The position numbers and the translations under genes were made by a program. Under the pieces are notes generated by a model. That model was given only the letters and a program-made list of their open reading frames with translations. It was not told where the DNA came from and ran no database searches. Shown piece by piece: positions 30,373 through 43,200 of a stretch of 64,000 bases of DNA. The stretch spans positions 620,001 through 684,000 of the forward strand of contig NW_026516220.1 in NCBI RefSeq assembly GCF_025602895.1, written 5' to 3'. The DNA comes from Polychytrium aggregatum. Its lineage: Eukaryota > Chytridiomycota > Chytridiomycetes > Polychytriales. Numbering within the stretch: the first letter of the stretch is position 1; each line of letters begins with the position of its first letter.

Positions 30373-32251
30373 ATGCCAGGTTCGTGATCTGCGGTCGTTT
30401 GCCGTCTCTGTCCCGCAGCGATTTCGTCCAGGGCAGCCGGTGCTGGCTGCTTTCAGGATCCAGCCTACCGCCGCGGCGCTCTCTGGTCGCCGAGCCACTC
30501 AGATCTCTGCCACATTGCCCTCTGCAGGCTACAACGACTTTAGCTCCTTCAACAACAACAATGGCGGCTATGACGGAAACCAGATGCGTGGCGGCATGGG
30601 CAACTTTAACAATAATGACCGATTCGGCAGCATGAGCGGCGGCGGCTTTGGCGAGCCACATGCTCAGTTTGCTGGCGGCCATATGTCTCCGTCGCAGTCC
30701 CAGGGCCTCGGTTCTCCATCAAAGGGCAAGGTACACCACCACCACCTCCTCCACTGTCGTCAATGCTGGTGATCGGCTGCTTGCGCCTCCATCGTCGGTG
30801 TCTTCCAAGCTATCGCTGCATCTGGCATGCTGACTGATCATGCGTCGCTTTGCCTGTTCGTGTGTTTCGGTCCCCTGGCCTTCACAGATTCGCAACAACT
30901 CCCTGCGATCTGTTACGATCCGTCAGATGCTGAACAACATCCCTGGAATCGAACAGCCTCTCAGGATCGACGATACCGAGGCCGGCAGCGTGAGTGACAC
31001 CGTGTGCTGCCGCCTGCCCAGCGATCGTCTTGGCGATGGCTTCGGTGGCCGCCTTCCCTCTTCGACTCGAGCTGCGATGTGAAGCAGGCTTCAACAGGCA
31101 GCGTACGCTCAACAATAGCGATTCTCCATTGCGCAGGTCACCTTTGTCGGACGCATCAATAGCATTTCCCCCATGTCAGCTTACACTGATATAGTCATCG
31201 GTGACGGCACCGGCACGATTGAAGTCAAGAAGTGGAACGACAAACCGGCCGGCGATCTGATGGATGGCTCCGACTTTGACGATGTAGATCCCGCTATCGC
31301 GTAAGCGTGCATGACAGCGCTTTGCTCTGCCCGGCTGTGAGCGATAGCGATAGAACGACTGTGGCCGCATCCATCGTGACCGTGGTACCATTGAACAACA
31401 CTGCTCGGCGATCGAGGCTCTGACGATGGCATCTCGTAACGGCCGTTTTCTGTCAAATCCCGACACAGGGAGGGAGCATATGTCCGTGTCTATGGAGGAC
31501 TGAAGGTCAGCGCCAAGGGCTACTTTGTCAACGTGTTCCAGATCCGAGCAATCACGGATTTCAACGAAGTGACCTTCCATATGCTGGATGTGATTTCCAC
31601 ACACCTCGCACTGACCAAGGCGCCCGCGGTAGGCCTGCCGATAGCGCGTCTTGCTCTGTGTGGAAGGGGAGATGCTCTGCGAGTTGACTTGCTGAGCTGT
31701 TGAGCACAGCTCCGCGGCGATGCGTGCCGTCGTATCAATCTGGTTTATCGCCTGTCTGATCACGGTTCGTCCTATGACTCTTAGAAAGCAATCGATGCGG
31801 CCAATGCAGCCGGTGCCATCGGTCACTCTGAAGCGCATGTTGGGAACTACGGGTTCGATAGCTATTCCGCCTCAAACATCGGGCCAGGCAATCCCGAATT
31901 TTCGAGGCTTCATTCGATGATCTTGAATGCCATGTCCACAACCTCCAGTCCTGCCGGAACTCATATACAGTCGATCATTCGGGCAATGCAAACGTATGCA
32001 AACGAAGCAACGGTCAGGTAAGAGCCTCAGCCAACAGGATCTATCCTTTGGGTGATGACGCATTCGGCTATGGGCAGTCCGGAGCCCCCGTCACGGCATC
32101 GGTCGTAGTTGTTCCGGCAAAATCTGGACCATCGCAACAGACTCTGACTCTCACTGCTCCTCGCAACAGAAACACGCTTATGCAGCTGGTTAATGAAGGA
32201 TACGCCTACACCGGTGCTGACGACGAGCACTTCATAGCCTCCAACATATGA
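30373..32251 (+). CDS. RFA2: Replication protein A 32-kDa subunit (RPA2/RFA2)
   Basis: Seven exons: join(30373..30379, 30528..30730, 30888..30989, 31137..31300, 31469..31628, 31785..32017, 32170..32251), 316 residues. RPA binds single-stranded DNA in replication and repair; this is the middle subunit. A Gly/Asn/Ser-rich N-terminus (YNDFSSFNNNNGGYDGN), the usual phosphorylated region, is followed by the OB fold: VTIRQMLNN, VTFVGRINSISPMSAYTDIV, DGTGTIEVKKWND, YVRVYGGLK and FHMLDVISTHLAL. The C-terminal winged helix ends LMQLVNEGYAYTGADDEHF, matching the family's end. The 7-nt first exon (ATGCCAG, donor GTTCGT) is inferred from phase; the other exons are firm. The last acceptor at 32169 was chosen because it restores the winged-helix alignment. 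Confidence 0.88.
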
Positions 32252-33431
32252 GCCTGGAGCGATGGTGCGACTACTGCCTTGCGACTGAGCCCAGCGAACT
32301 GCCCAATCGCTGCACAAGCATCTGTTCACAGCTGGCACCCGACGCCAGACGGTAGCCAGGCTACCGACTGTTCAACAGAACAGGACACCCTGCATAAATG
32401 CGCAATATGGCTATCTCTGGAATGAAATACACATGTGTCCAGTCGAAGTGTTACGTCGTTGTTGCGACCAGGCTCAGAGTCATTAGCGTCTGAGTCTCGC
32501 CATCCTGGGTGCAGAGATGATGATGCTGGAGCCCCAGAGCACCCCAGCACCCCGATCACGTCGAGGTTCGTTGATGCGTCGACCGCAGCCTCTGCATGTG
32601 TCTTTGCGAGGATGCATGTTCCTTGGAGCAGCGGACCGGCTCCGCCCGCGAGCATCCAGTCCGAACATTGCCGGACAGCTGCTCGGACCAGTCCGGAGTT
32701 TGGACAGAGCAGGGATGCATGATCGTGAGTGCAAGCCGGTGCACTCAATCCAGACAGAGATATCCCTCGATCGGCGTGATGGCTGCCTGGTGGTCGCCTG
32801 GATGGTCGCCTGCTGATCCTCTGTCGTCTGGACGGGCAGTTCCCTGAGCGCCAGCAGCAGTAGCAGCAGTAGCAGCAGCAGCAAGCTTGTCACCAGACAC
32901 TGCAATCACCGTCGCAATCACCCGGCTGCTGCTTTCCCAAGCCCCTCCCGCTGGCGGTCGCTTCATTCGGACATCCTGCGCCGTCCGCCCTCTTGATTCC
33001 TCTTGATTCCTCTCAGCCGCCCAGCTTGTCTGCCCTCCTCCGGGTGCTGGCTCGGTCCGTTGCCCCAGTCCACCGACTCGGTCTACTGACTCATCGTCCC
33101 GACTCTGGCCATTACCGTCCCTCGCTTTCGTCGTCTTGATCTCCGCCCGTCCACCCGAGCCGATAAAACCCCGCTCGCGCCTTGCCCTCGGCCCTCCGAT
33201 TCCCCTTTGGCTTTGCTCTGCTCTGATTTGATCTGGTCTGATCTGATCTCGCCATCCAGTCGTCCCAAAGCCTCCGGAGTGCTACTTGGCGGGTCGCACA
33301 CTTCTCAACTCGACCCAATCCAAACGTCTCGACAGCCGCTCTCTGATCCCACGCGTTCGAATGCTCCTCTGATCGACCCAACAACGCCTCGACAACGTCC
33401 TGCTCGGCCTACAATCACCATAGTCACATCT
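32252..33431. promoter_or_regulatory. Intergenic region upstream of the BTB gene
   Basis: These 1.18 kb follow RPA32 and precede the BTB gene on the same strand. A short CAG/TAG trinucleotide run lies at 32852-32886, and pyrimidine-rich sequence leads up to the start. No gene is visible. Confidence 0.45.
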
Positions 33432-36400
33432 ATGCCGTCCAACCAGGTTGCCAGCCACTGCCCCGACATGGATAGCACTCCCTCTCGGGCCTCGTCCTCT
33501 GGTACCGCGGCCGACGATGATCAACCCGCGCATCGACACACTCCATTTTTCATGACCGGCCGTTTTGCAGACGCCAGCCTCTTTGTCCAGTCCACAAGCA
33601 CCAGCGGTTCTGCCCATGCCGCATCCCGCGGCTTCCATGTCCCTGTCCACCGGGTTCTGCTGGCCGCCCAGTCGCCATACTTTGACCGCCTTTTCGACAC
33701 TCCTCCCGTCGCAACCGACGCATCCCCATCGGCGTCATCCAACTCCTCCGCCAAACCCTTGGACTCCCTTCCCGAGTCTCCGCACGGCCTCCCCACCTGG
33801 ACTCTGGCCCTGGACGACCACAGCGGTCTGCGCCATGTCCTCGAGTTCATCTACTTTGACAAGCTGTCCTTTGCCAGCCCGCTGAAGGAGGCATGGTCGG
33901 TCCTGCACCTGGCGCGCCTGTTCGAGTGCCCGCCCCTTTATGAATCGGCCCAGGATCTCGTGCACTCGGCCCTCAACAACTTTGCTCGCCCATCCGCTCA
34001 AGATCTGCGTGACGCTTTGGTGGGAGCCCTTCGATCCGAGATCCACAAAAAGATCATCGAGCAGATTCTGGTCATCATGGTCAGTTTGGATCCACCAGCC
34101 TTGTCGGCGCGGCTGCCATTCCGCAAGTACTTTTATCTGCGAGAGGCCCTTCGCACCCTCGAGGCCACGATCGAGGAGCGCACCCGCTGGTTCGTGGAGC
34201 TGGTTGCCTTTGACAAGTTCTCGGAGGACGAGCTCGAACAAGCTTGTGATGATGAGTACCTCCCGCGCGAGCTGATCGCCAATGCTCTCCGAGAATATTG
34301 GAGAAAGTCTGACTCGGGCTTCCGCAGCAGCCGAGCGCTGCTCCACAAGCCACCATCAGTCCCCGAGGATTCAGGCTGCGATATCCTGGGCGACCATGAA
34401 TGGACTCAGTGGTCGCAGCCCGCCAGGCAAGGCTGGTCGTCGCCTCCCAACGCCCAGCCCAATGGTCTGTCGTCGTCCCAGCAACCCGTCCGTCCTGACG
34501 AGACTCTTTCGGCGCTGCCCGGTCGTCTTGCCCAACCGGAGCTTACCACCAGCCGAGACACCTTCGTGACGGCCTCGGAAGAGCCCGCTCGGGCAGACGA
34601 GGACTACATCCTGCCAGAGCCCAAGCGTATCGTCGACAGCGTTCGGATCGTCAAGGCCAGAAAGGGCGTGCTCGTGCCGAGTACCGGCCGCCGCAAGGGC
34701 ACGGCCAACCGGGTGACTTGGGCCAAGTCGCCCACAAGAACCAAGCGGCGCGACGTCCGAGAGGCATTTGCATCGCTGGAGGACGAACAGGGTCACAGCG
34801 CCGATAAGCAGAAGCAGAAGCAGACTTTCGTCCAAGGCCGAGACTCTAATAAGGAGCTGGAGCACCGCCGCCGCGACAGCAGCGACGACGAGCACCTGGT
34901 CCCTGACGAGCACATCGCGCATGATGATGATGACGATGACGACGACGACGAAAGCGACCATGAGGAGCATGGCAGCGGCGCCAACGATGATCATAGCCTC
35001 AGTCAGCACGAAGAGCATCCAGATGATCGATATGGATTTGGCTCTCGCCATGCCAGAGTCCAAAGCAGCTTCAACCCGAATGGAGACTACCAAGCAAAGC
35101 AAGACCGCATGCAGGCAAATGATGATGACGCCGGCGATGACGATGACGATGAAGCCAACTCTGTTCATATCGCTATCAACTCTCGATCCAGCCCGCGCGT
35201 TGGGCGAGGGCCCAAGGCCAGCTTGCACCTTGTGGCAGCTCCCAAGGACGCTGAGCAGAGTGAGGAGGCCCAAGAAGACGTTATCTTTCATGTTCGCAGC
35301 AAGAGCGATCCACTCTTCCGGTCGGCAACAGGTCGTCAAGCGATTCGACAACGAGGTCGTCTGAATAATCTCGGGGAAGAGTTGAGGGAAACCAGAACAA
35401 CGCATGGTGCCGGCAGCGACAGCGACGATTACAAAGTTGTCTCCATCAAGCACAGGTATATGGGCATTGACGACAACATTCATGACAACGACGACAATGA
35501 CGACAACGGCGACATGCAGACCGAGCTTTATCACCCGTCGTCCAAGCTGCCCATCCGAGGCGTCGATATGTATTTGGACGACACACCTATTAAGGAACCG
35601 CTGAGCTTTGTCGAGGCCCAAGTCCTCCGGATCGAGGGCCGCGCGATCCCAACACGCAAGATTCCAACACCGGAGCTCATGCTGAATGTTGCCCGGCGTC
35701 TATCGATTGTCCAACAGGAGGCCACAGACACCAGCGAAGTAAGTAGCGGCTGCAGTCTTGGGGCCTGAGGGGTGAGATTACTGATATCGATTGAGGTTGT
35801 GCACGCCCTTGCTTTGCTAACCAGCCAGACTGGCCGACTCCACAGACACCAAGTTTCTCGGATGCCGAGGGAACGACAAACTCTGTGTTTGCCCCAGGAT
35901 ACACTCTGGTCAGGCCTGGAGCTAATGCAACCTCGTTAGAAAAGCTATCGGCCTCCCAGACTGCGACACCCACGAGCAAACTCGGACACAACTACATCGT
36001 TGGCGAGGACGGAGTGACTGTCCATAGAGTCGACTCTGTGGTCGCCAAGGGCCATGTGGGCAGCAAGGGATCCAAGGCCTCGTCGCAAACGACTCGCTCG
36101 TCGCTGGCCGAACAGGAAGGATCGGCAACCGGCAGCGCAAGTCCCGGGCAGAACACTAGCCACACACCCGAGAAGCAGACCTACAGCCTGCTGGAGCGGA
36201 TTCAGTTGGCCATGGCCGAGGACTCTGCTGGATCGTCCGGCAGCTCTGCTGTCCTTCAAGCGCCTTCGAGCCAGGCACAGAGCCACGGCGCTCGGGTGCG
36301 TCAGAACTTGTCTGGTACCGGAAGCCGCCCCAGCGACAGCTCCGAAACCCACCCGACAAGCACCGCCGAGAGTGAGAATCTGCCGAGCCGGACCCGCGGC

Positions 36401-36814
36401 GTTGAGACCACCGCTCTTGGGGCCAGCAGATTCACCCGATACACCGACACACCCGAGGGAATGAAGTCCATGGGCCCGCGGTCTGCTCCCTTCCTGCAGT
36501 ACTCTCCACAAGGGTCGGACACTCGTCTGGGCTCTCGAGGTCGGAGCGACGCCGAGGTCGGAGCGACTGTCCCAACCACAGGGCTTCCTGACCCAAACCG
36601 GTCTCTGCGGAGGCCGCGCAGCGGCACAGGCTCCATCCGACCGTTTTCAATCGCCGAGGACCTGACCGATGTGCGTCTCTGGCAGAACGTTGGCAGTTCG
36701 ATTGCAACTTCGACCGTTCGCGGCGCCCAGCGGCTCCGAAAGGGCACCAAGAGGATGGAGAAGTGGGTCAAGTCACTGATCGAGCCAGACCAAGAGAATG
36801 ATGCGGGAAGGTGA
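33432..36814 (+). CDS. BTB/POZ domain protein with long disordered tail
   Basis: Exons are join(33432..35738, 35846..36814), 1091 residues; one phase-0 intron with GTAAGT donor. The ATG at 33432 opens the only long frame. A BTB/POZ domain lies at about residues 44-190: GRFADASLFV, FHVPVHRVLLAAQSPYFDRL (start of the canonical LA..S.YF helix), then VLEFIYFD and LHLARLFECPPLYESAQDLV. A BACK-like helical part follows to about 320. The rest is charged and low-complexity, including an Asp run near residue 497 and a basic segment. Such proteins often serve as CUL3 adaptors or transcriptional scaffolds; no Kelch repeats or zinc fingers are present to say which. Confidence 0.8.
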
Positions 36815-37750
36815 AAACTCGGCCCCGCGAGGCCCGCCGGCCCAGAACTCCCCTCCCTCTCCAAGACACACGATCCGGCGTATCCATGACGTTTTCTCTG
36901 CCTTCCAAACATATCCGACCATGGCGCCCGATTCTGCCGCCAAATGCACCTCGGCTTGCTGCTGCCCTGCGCAATCGAGTGCACCTCCTCTATCAAGTCC
37001 CATCCACCATGTCAGGTTTACCAAGCCCAATATCCTGGGCACAGATTACTGCGTTCAATATATCTTGTTTGTTTTACTGGACGGAAGCAGGCTCGCCTGG
37101 TTCATCGCAGGCCATGTGTGGGATTGGGCTCCAGTCTTGGTTGGCAATCGGGGTAATTATGGCTGCTTTCGGAGCGCAATCTTGAAGACATCTGGACAAT
37201 CTCCTTGGACAGGTAGTTTGATTATGGTGGATTGCTGTGTTTCCAGGACACGGAAAACATCGACCGCCCGCCGCGCTCTCACGGCATGACGGTAATCAAC
37301 AATCACAGCTTTACATGTGGTCCCGATCGACCGTCGATTTCTATGGGCACGAGTTCATATTGATATCTGATGTAAGCCACAACACAAACATGGGCTGTCC
37401 CTCAAGCGCAGTGCTGAGGGAGTGTGGGGCCGGGGGGCGATATAGTACAAGGGGGGGGGTGACGGAGGGCGAGAGTTGGGGGCGGGGCGATTGCGGCCCT
37501 TGGGTGGCCGCAGCCTCAACTTGTAGCGAATTACACATATGGGCTCTGTGAAATAGGACAGGGATTTTGGGTGAAGGACGAAATAGAAAAGGGACGTAAA
37601 GACAGCTCTGATGTAGAATCAATAATTGGACAATGGAGAGATCGAGGGTCGCATGCAACAAACACAGCAGGAAGGCGTCCTGGCAAGGAAGAGGAGGAGG
37701 AGGAGAAGGGAAGGGCTGAGGGACAGGCGGCGTTTCGGTGGCAGCAAGGA
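36815..37750. other. Convergent 3' intergenic region
   Basis: This lies between the 3' ends of the BTB gene (+) and the LEU5-like carrier (-). It contains both 3' UTRs, a G-run near 37450 and a purine-rich run near 37690. I see no gene. Confidence 0.45.
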
Positions 37751-39297
37751 CTATAGCTCAAGCTGGTACTTCATCCACTCGTACACCAAGAAGGAGACTG
37801 CGTGCATCGGAGCCACCTTGACAAAGCCAATGCTGAGGCCGACAAAGAAGCCGCGAATGCCGCGCTTGCGGTAGATCTCGCGAGCGGTATCGAGCGTGGT
37901 GCTGAATCGCTTGCTGCGGTGTTTGACCGTGGTCTCTTCGACCTTGGGATCTGGGACAGGGACACCCACCACGGGAGCGAGACCGCCGCCGAGGCTGCTG
38001 GTCAAGGTGCCGGCCACTTGCATGTGCCTCCGAATGACTTCGAACGGGTAGCTGGCAGCCTGGCCGATGCCACCCGAGATGGCGCCACAGCACAGGTACA
38101 CCCACGACTGAAGCTTGGGCTTGAAGGACGCATCAAAGCCTGTTGCTTCCCACTCGTGGTAATTCTTGATCGTCCAGGGCGACCGGTGCCCCTGGACAAA
38201 GAACCGCTTGATGTTCTCGTACACCGCAAAGGACACGCCGGCGTACGGAATCATGCCCCAGAGTGTTGGGAAGAAGCCTCGATAAAAGTTGGTGATGCCG
38301 GCGATGGGTTTTAGAGCGCCGTGCGGGTTGTATATGAATACGCTGGGCTCGCGGTAAATATCGCGACAGATCGACAGAATGCCCCACGACTTTTTCTGTG
38401 TAGTTGTCCGGACTTCGTATGCCAGACGGACTCGGATCAGATCGAGGGGATAGGTGAACAGGACGGTGGTGATGCCTGGAGTGGGGGGGGGGTGGAATAT
38501 CAGACCAACAGAGTCAATGCGGGGTTAGGGGGAGGGAAGCACAGGAGCGGGAACGAATGTGGCTGTTGTGGTTGCGTACCTGCCGCCGATCCAGCCAGCG
38601 TGTGCTTCCACCAAACCTCGTCGGCCTTGGATGGCATCAGCAGATGCTTGTACTGCTCATACGACATGAACTTGATGGCCGCATACGGGAAGATCCGCAG
38701 GACCGTGGCCGAATGCCCTTGAAACAGCCCTCGGATACCGTCCGTGGCCAGGATGTCGCGCGTGGCTGTGAACATCCCCAGAAACGAGCCTGGATGGCGA
38801 GGGCGACACCAAATGCATGTGCACAGGCAGAAAGGACGAGAGGGTGTGAGATGGGGTTGCAGCGATCGGCATCAGGTCGCCAGACCGAGGTTCGATGCCA
38901 TTCTCGAGCAAGGCGCAGGTGATGGCAGGATCGAATCGAGCCAGTCGACGAGCGGGTATAGAGGATGTTGGTCCTCGATGCGGGACAGATAGACAAACTG
39001 GCTTGGTGGCAGGAGTAGAGCACATCTGTGCTTCCGCGACATGAGCCAGACGAATTGACCCTGGAACGGACCTGCATGGCGAGCATAGTGCGGATTCGAA
39101 GTCTGGAAGAGGATCTTGACACGATCCAGCGGCGCAATGACTGATTTTGCGGCTGCACCGGCCACACCGCCGGCGATCAGTGACTTGACGATGTAGTCCA
39201 GAGTCTGCTTGTCGCGCGAGGCAGGGCTGGATCCATCAGAGGACGGATGCGGCGGGTGGGTAGAGGTGCCGCCTTCAGCGGGTTGCGGTGGGCTCAT
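37751..39297 (-). CDS. Mitochondrial carrier, LEU5/SLC25A16-like (coenzyme A transport)
   Basis: Exons are complement(join(37751..38475, 38580..38789, 39072..39297)), 386 residues, phases closing. This is an inner-membrane carrier of six helices in three repeats, each with the PX[DE]XX[KR] signature: APLDRVKILFQ, YPLDLIRVRL and YPFEVIRRHM. The segments GLFQGHSATVLRIFPYAAIK and GFFPTLWGMIPYAGVSFAVYE fit the LEU5/Graves-disease carrier subgroup, needed for CoA accumulation in the matrix. An insertion between repeats 2 and 3 (WTIKNYHEWEATGFD onward) is also typical of LEU5. The start at 39297 gives a short hydrophilic N-terminus; an ATG at 39390 in the same frame would add 31 residues. Confidence 0.85.
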
Positions 39298-40274
39298 TGC
39301 TGGCCGAGGAGCTGAGATGGCGGAAAAGAATGCGGGGATCGATATGCTGAGCGACCTGGGCTGGGATGGAGAAGTTGTTGCGAAAGCCATGAAGCGTCAG
39401 TGATGGCAGCGGCAGCCGCAGGCGTCGGACAGGCAGCGGCATTAGATCGCAGCCTAGTTTGCCCAGTTTGCCCAGTTTGCCCAGTTTGCCCAGTTGACTC
39501 AGTTTGTTCGGTCGAGACGATGGGGACATTGCGACGAATCGCAGCGAGGTGCACTCGCTCACCTTGGGATGCTGCGACGGTCGAGCGGAGAGCAACGCCG
39601 TTGGAAATCGGGTATCTTGGAGAGACCGAGAATAGGAGCCAAACAGAGGCGGCGGCGTTGGGCTGGGCCGGGCAGAGATCCGAAGGCAGGAAAGCGCAGG
39701 CTTGCCGGAGCACGGGGTCGGCGAGAGACAGACAGACAGAGACGCAGCAGCCGAGGGTGTGCCCGCAGGAACAGTCGCAGGAACGGTCGCAGGAACGGTC
39801 GCAGGAACGGTCGCGGATGAAGGCGACACTGACTTGGCCGGTCTGTCGGTCGGAGCGTCGGTTTTCTCCAACGAAACTTTTTCGGGATCGGCTGTGGCGA
39901 CGCAGGCGTGTGTGTGTGGCCGCGGGTGTGTGCGACGCTGTCCGCGCTGCGCACACACAGAGTGTGGCCGTGGCTCGCGCGCGCCGCTTGGCCGCCTGCG
40001 CCGCCCGGAAGCGATCCCGGCGCTGCTGATTGGGCGGCGGCCGCTCTCCGATCGAGCGAGACGCGGCGAGACGCGGGCGAGAGCCCTCCCCCACACACAG
40101 CCGCCACTGTCGCTGCTGCTGCTGCTGGCGCGCCTCGCTCCTCGCCCGGCGGGTCGTTCACGTGCCAATTCCGCTCGCGTGTCAAATTTGTCCTTGTTGC
40201 GCGTCAAGTCAACACACGTGACCGTCGCCGTCGCGATTCTCCGCTCGTCCTCCGCCCGCCCACCCGCCGTTGCC
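39298..40274. promoter_or_regulatory. GC-rich intergenic region upstream of the LEU5-like gene
   Basis: These 977 bases lie between the LEU5-like start and the GPATCH1 stop, both on the minus strand. It contains two minisatellites: a 9-bp unit cagtttgcc at about 39457-39504 and a 12-bp unit around cgcaggaacggt at about 39769-39818. No gene is supported. Confidence 0.5.
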
Positions 40275-43200
40275 TCACATGAAGTCGGCAGCCGAGGGCC
40301 GGTTCACCCGCGCATACTTTGGCGTCGGGGCCGCTTCGGATTGCGGTCGGTCCGCCTCGCGCTCCCGCTTGCTGCTCTGCGAGCTCTCTGGGGCGACTGT
40401 GCGTCCCAGCGACTCGGCAAACCGGCGATAATCTTCCTCCTCGCTCTCGTCGTTGCTGTCGGCGTGTCGGCCATATCGCTGCGATCGGTGCTTGCTTTTC
40501 TTTGAGCTGCTGTCGCGCTCCCGGTCGCGGTCACGGTGTCGGCTTTTACTGGGTGACCTCTTCTCGTCCTTCTTCTTATCCTTCTTATCCTTCTTCTTCT
40601 TGCTCTTCTCTTTCTTGGACGATGATCGCTTCCGTTTCTTTGCATCGCCGTCATTCCGGCCACCGCTCTCGGATTCGCTCGACCCCGAGTCGTCGCTTGC
40701 GCCATCAGACGCGACCTTGCCGTGTCGAGCTCTGCTGCCAGCGGAGGCTTCGTCGGGCTGTGTCTGAGTCGCGGCCTGTTCTCCGGACAGACTATGTGGC
40801 TTGTCGGGCACATCGCCGGGCGCCCGTCGGGAGGCAGCGTGGGGTACAACCTGGGGCTTTCCGGACGTTTCCTGGATCGTCTCGACTGCCTGGTGGGCTG
40901 CTGCAGTGGTTTGTGGCATGGTTGGGATCGACTGAACCGTCGGTGGCTCTGGGGTGGTATCGGGTGCGGGGGCACTTGCCGACGATCCTGAGGCGTGCCC
41001 AGAGCCGGAGAAATGGAGCTTGAGCTTCTTCTTGTCGACAACGGGCTCCTCATCCCACTCGGCAATCGAGGCGATCCTGAGCGATCCCTTGGCCGTGCTC
41101 GACAGCCTCTTCTTGGCATCGGCGGATTTGCCCAGGGCAGGCTCGCCTCCACTATCCGTTTTTTTCTTTGTAAACAGAGGGCGGAATGTCGGAGGGGGGA
41201 GAGGCACGGTCTCCTCCTCTCTTGCTTTGTCGGCCGTGGTGGATTGTACAGACGGTCGAGGAGCAGGCAATTGCAGTTCTGCTGAACGGGTAGTCTGGAG
41301 ATGTTGGTTGAGTTTGGATAGGGAGTCGCAGGTGTTGTGCGGAGTTGTGGTGCCAATGCAAATGGATAAAAAAGCAACTGCATTAGCGAGATGTGAATGC
41401 AGCGCCTCGGCATGCTCATCTGTCTTCCAGGTGCAAACATGGCCGTCGAGTAAGCAGTGCTCTGCATCCAAGCAGACGAGCGCTTGTACGGTGCTCATCG
41501 GTCGGTGCGGAGTCGACGCAGAATATCCACACTCACCGGTCCTGTTTCGTCGTCCGAGTTATCGCTGTCGCTATCGTCAAATATGGCCTTGAAAATGTCC
41601 ATCGGCGGCCGCTCCACATTCAGGTCGTTCATGACACCCTGTTCCGGAGTGACAGCCTCTGCTGGCGGACTCGAGAGCGATGGACGGGCGGTGTCTGTGT
41701 GCGACTCGAGCTTGCTGATGCGGGCTTCGGATCGGCTCTTGTCCGCGGCCTGGAGCAGCTTCTCCATTGTCTTTTTGTTGAGGATGCTCTTGTCCTCGTC
41801 GGGTCTGCCCGATTCGTCCTGATCAGCCCGATCCGGGTGGGGCGCTGCAACATTGAACCGTTTGCACAGCAGCCGCTTTGGATACCAGGTGGCTTTGCTG
41901 CGGGTTTCGGCACCGTAGTTGCGAGTTTTCGTTGGCTGCATAGATCCAGTGTCGCCCAAACGAGTAGCCATGGTGTTCGCACAGAGGTTTGGCTCAGTGG
42001 CTGATGATGCAGAGTCATGATGCTTGTGCTCATGTGCCAACCCTCCGACGCAAGCAACGACATACCTTCGAGTCGCTTGCACCAGAACCCAGTCCTCCGT
42101 CGCTGCTCGAGACAAACCTCGAGGACATCATTGACGACATGGGCTTGTAAATCAACGCCGCCTTGCTGAACTCTCGAATCTCGTGCTCAGCTTCGTTTCG
42201 GGTAAAGCTCTGTGGAACCAACAGCCATCGCACGAGTTAGGTGCTGGGTCAAGAGTGCTGGGTCAAGAGTGCTGGGTCAAGAGTGCTGGGTCAAGAGTGC
42301 TGGGTCAAGAGTGCTGGGTCAAGAGTGCTGGGTCAAGAGTGCTGGGTCAAGAGTGCTGGGTCAAGAGTGCTGGGTCAAGAGTGTTGGAGGATCCGAGGGC
42401 TCTCTCCTCTGTGCTCGATATGACTATCTCGGCATTCGCCACGAGCTTCACGGCCGACGTTTGGATACCGCCGACTCGGGAGCAGCCCAAGATGGGCTCA
42501 TCCAGATACCCACCGCGGGACAGGGTATGATCTCTGTCTGCAGTCCAGCCTTGAATTCCAGGAAGCGCTTGTACCGTGCCTGCTTTTCCGGCTCGTTTGC
42601 AAAGGGAATGAACCCCTTCAGCGCCATCAGCGCCACATCCTTTTCGACCTTGGGGGCTCCAGAAACCTCCTCGACCGACCCATCCTTTGTCCGGGAGACT
42701 TGGCTGAGGAAGTCTGTCAGCTTGTCCTGCTGCTGGATGGACATGTACGAGAATACGGACCGCGATGGACCCTTGAGGGCTTCTTCACCGAGAATGTCCC
42801 GCCGATCATCGGCTGAGAGCTGCTTGGGCCTGCGATCGTCGTCAGGAACCCGCGGTCGGTCCGAGTCTTTGTCTGCAGCAAAGATATGCTGTTCGTTGAA
42901 GTCGTCTGGCACCGACGGCGGTGAGAACCTGAGAGTTTGATGGTCGAAGGGAACCATACCATACCGTCAGGGTGGATGTGAATACGACGTACGGTCCGTC
43001 CAGACAGTCTCGGAGGGACATGCTGCCAACAGAAACGACTGGCTATCGATCGTCGCTGTGCACTCACCACTCCTCGTCCAGGTCACCATCGGCTCCAAGG
43101 ACGAAGCCGTCGGGTGGAACGCGGCCGTCTCGGCAATGCGTGCGTCCAAACGCACCTCCAATCTTGGCAGATACATGCTGCGTTATCCTGGTCCGTGGCT

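Noticed and set aside
34371-35621. 416-residue minus-strand ORF with hydrophobic runs
   Set aside because: Hydrophobic Val/Ile/Met runs come from reading the Asp/His codon repeats of the BTB protein backwards; not a membrane protein.
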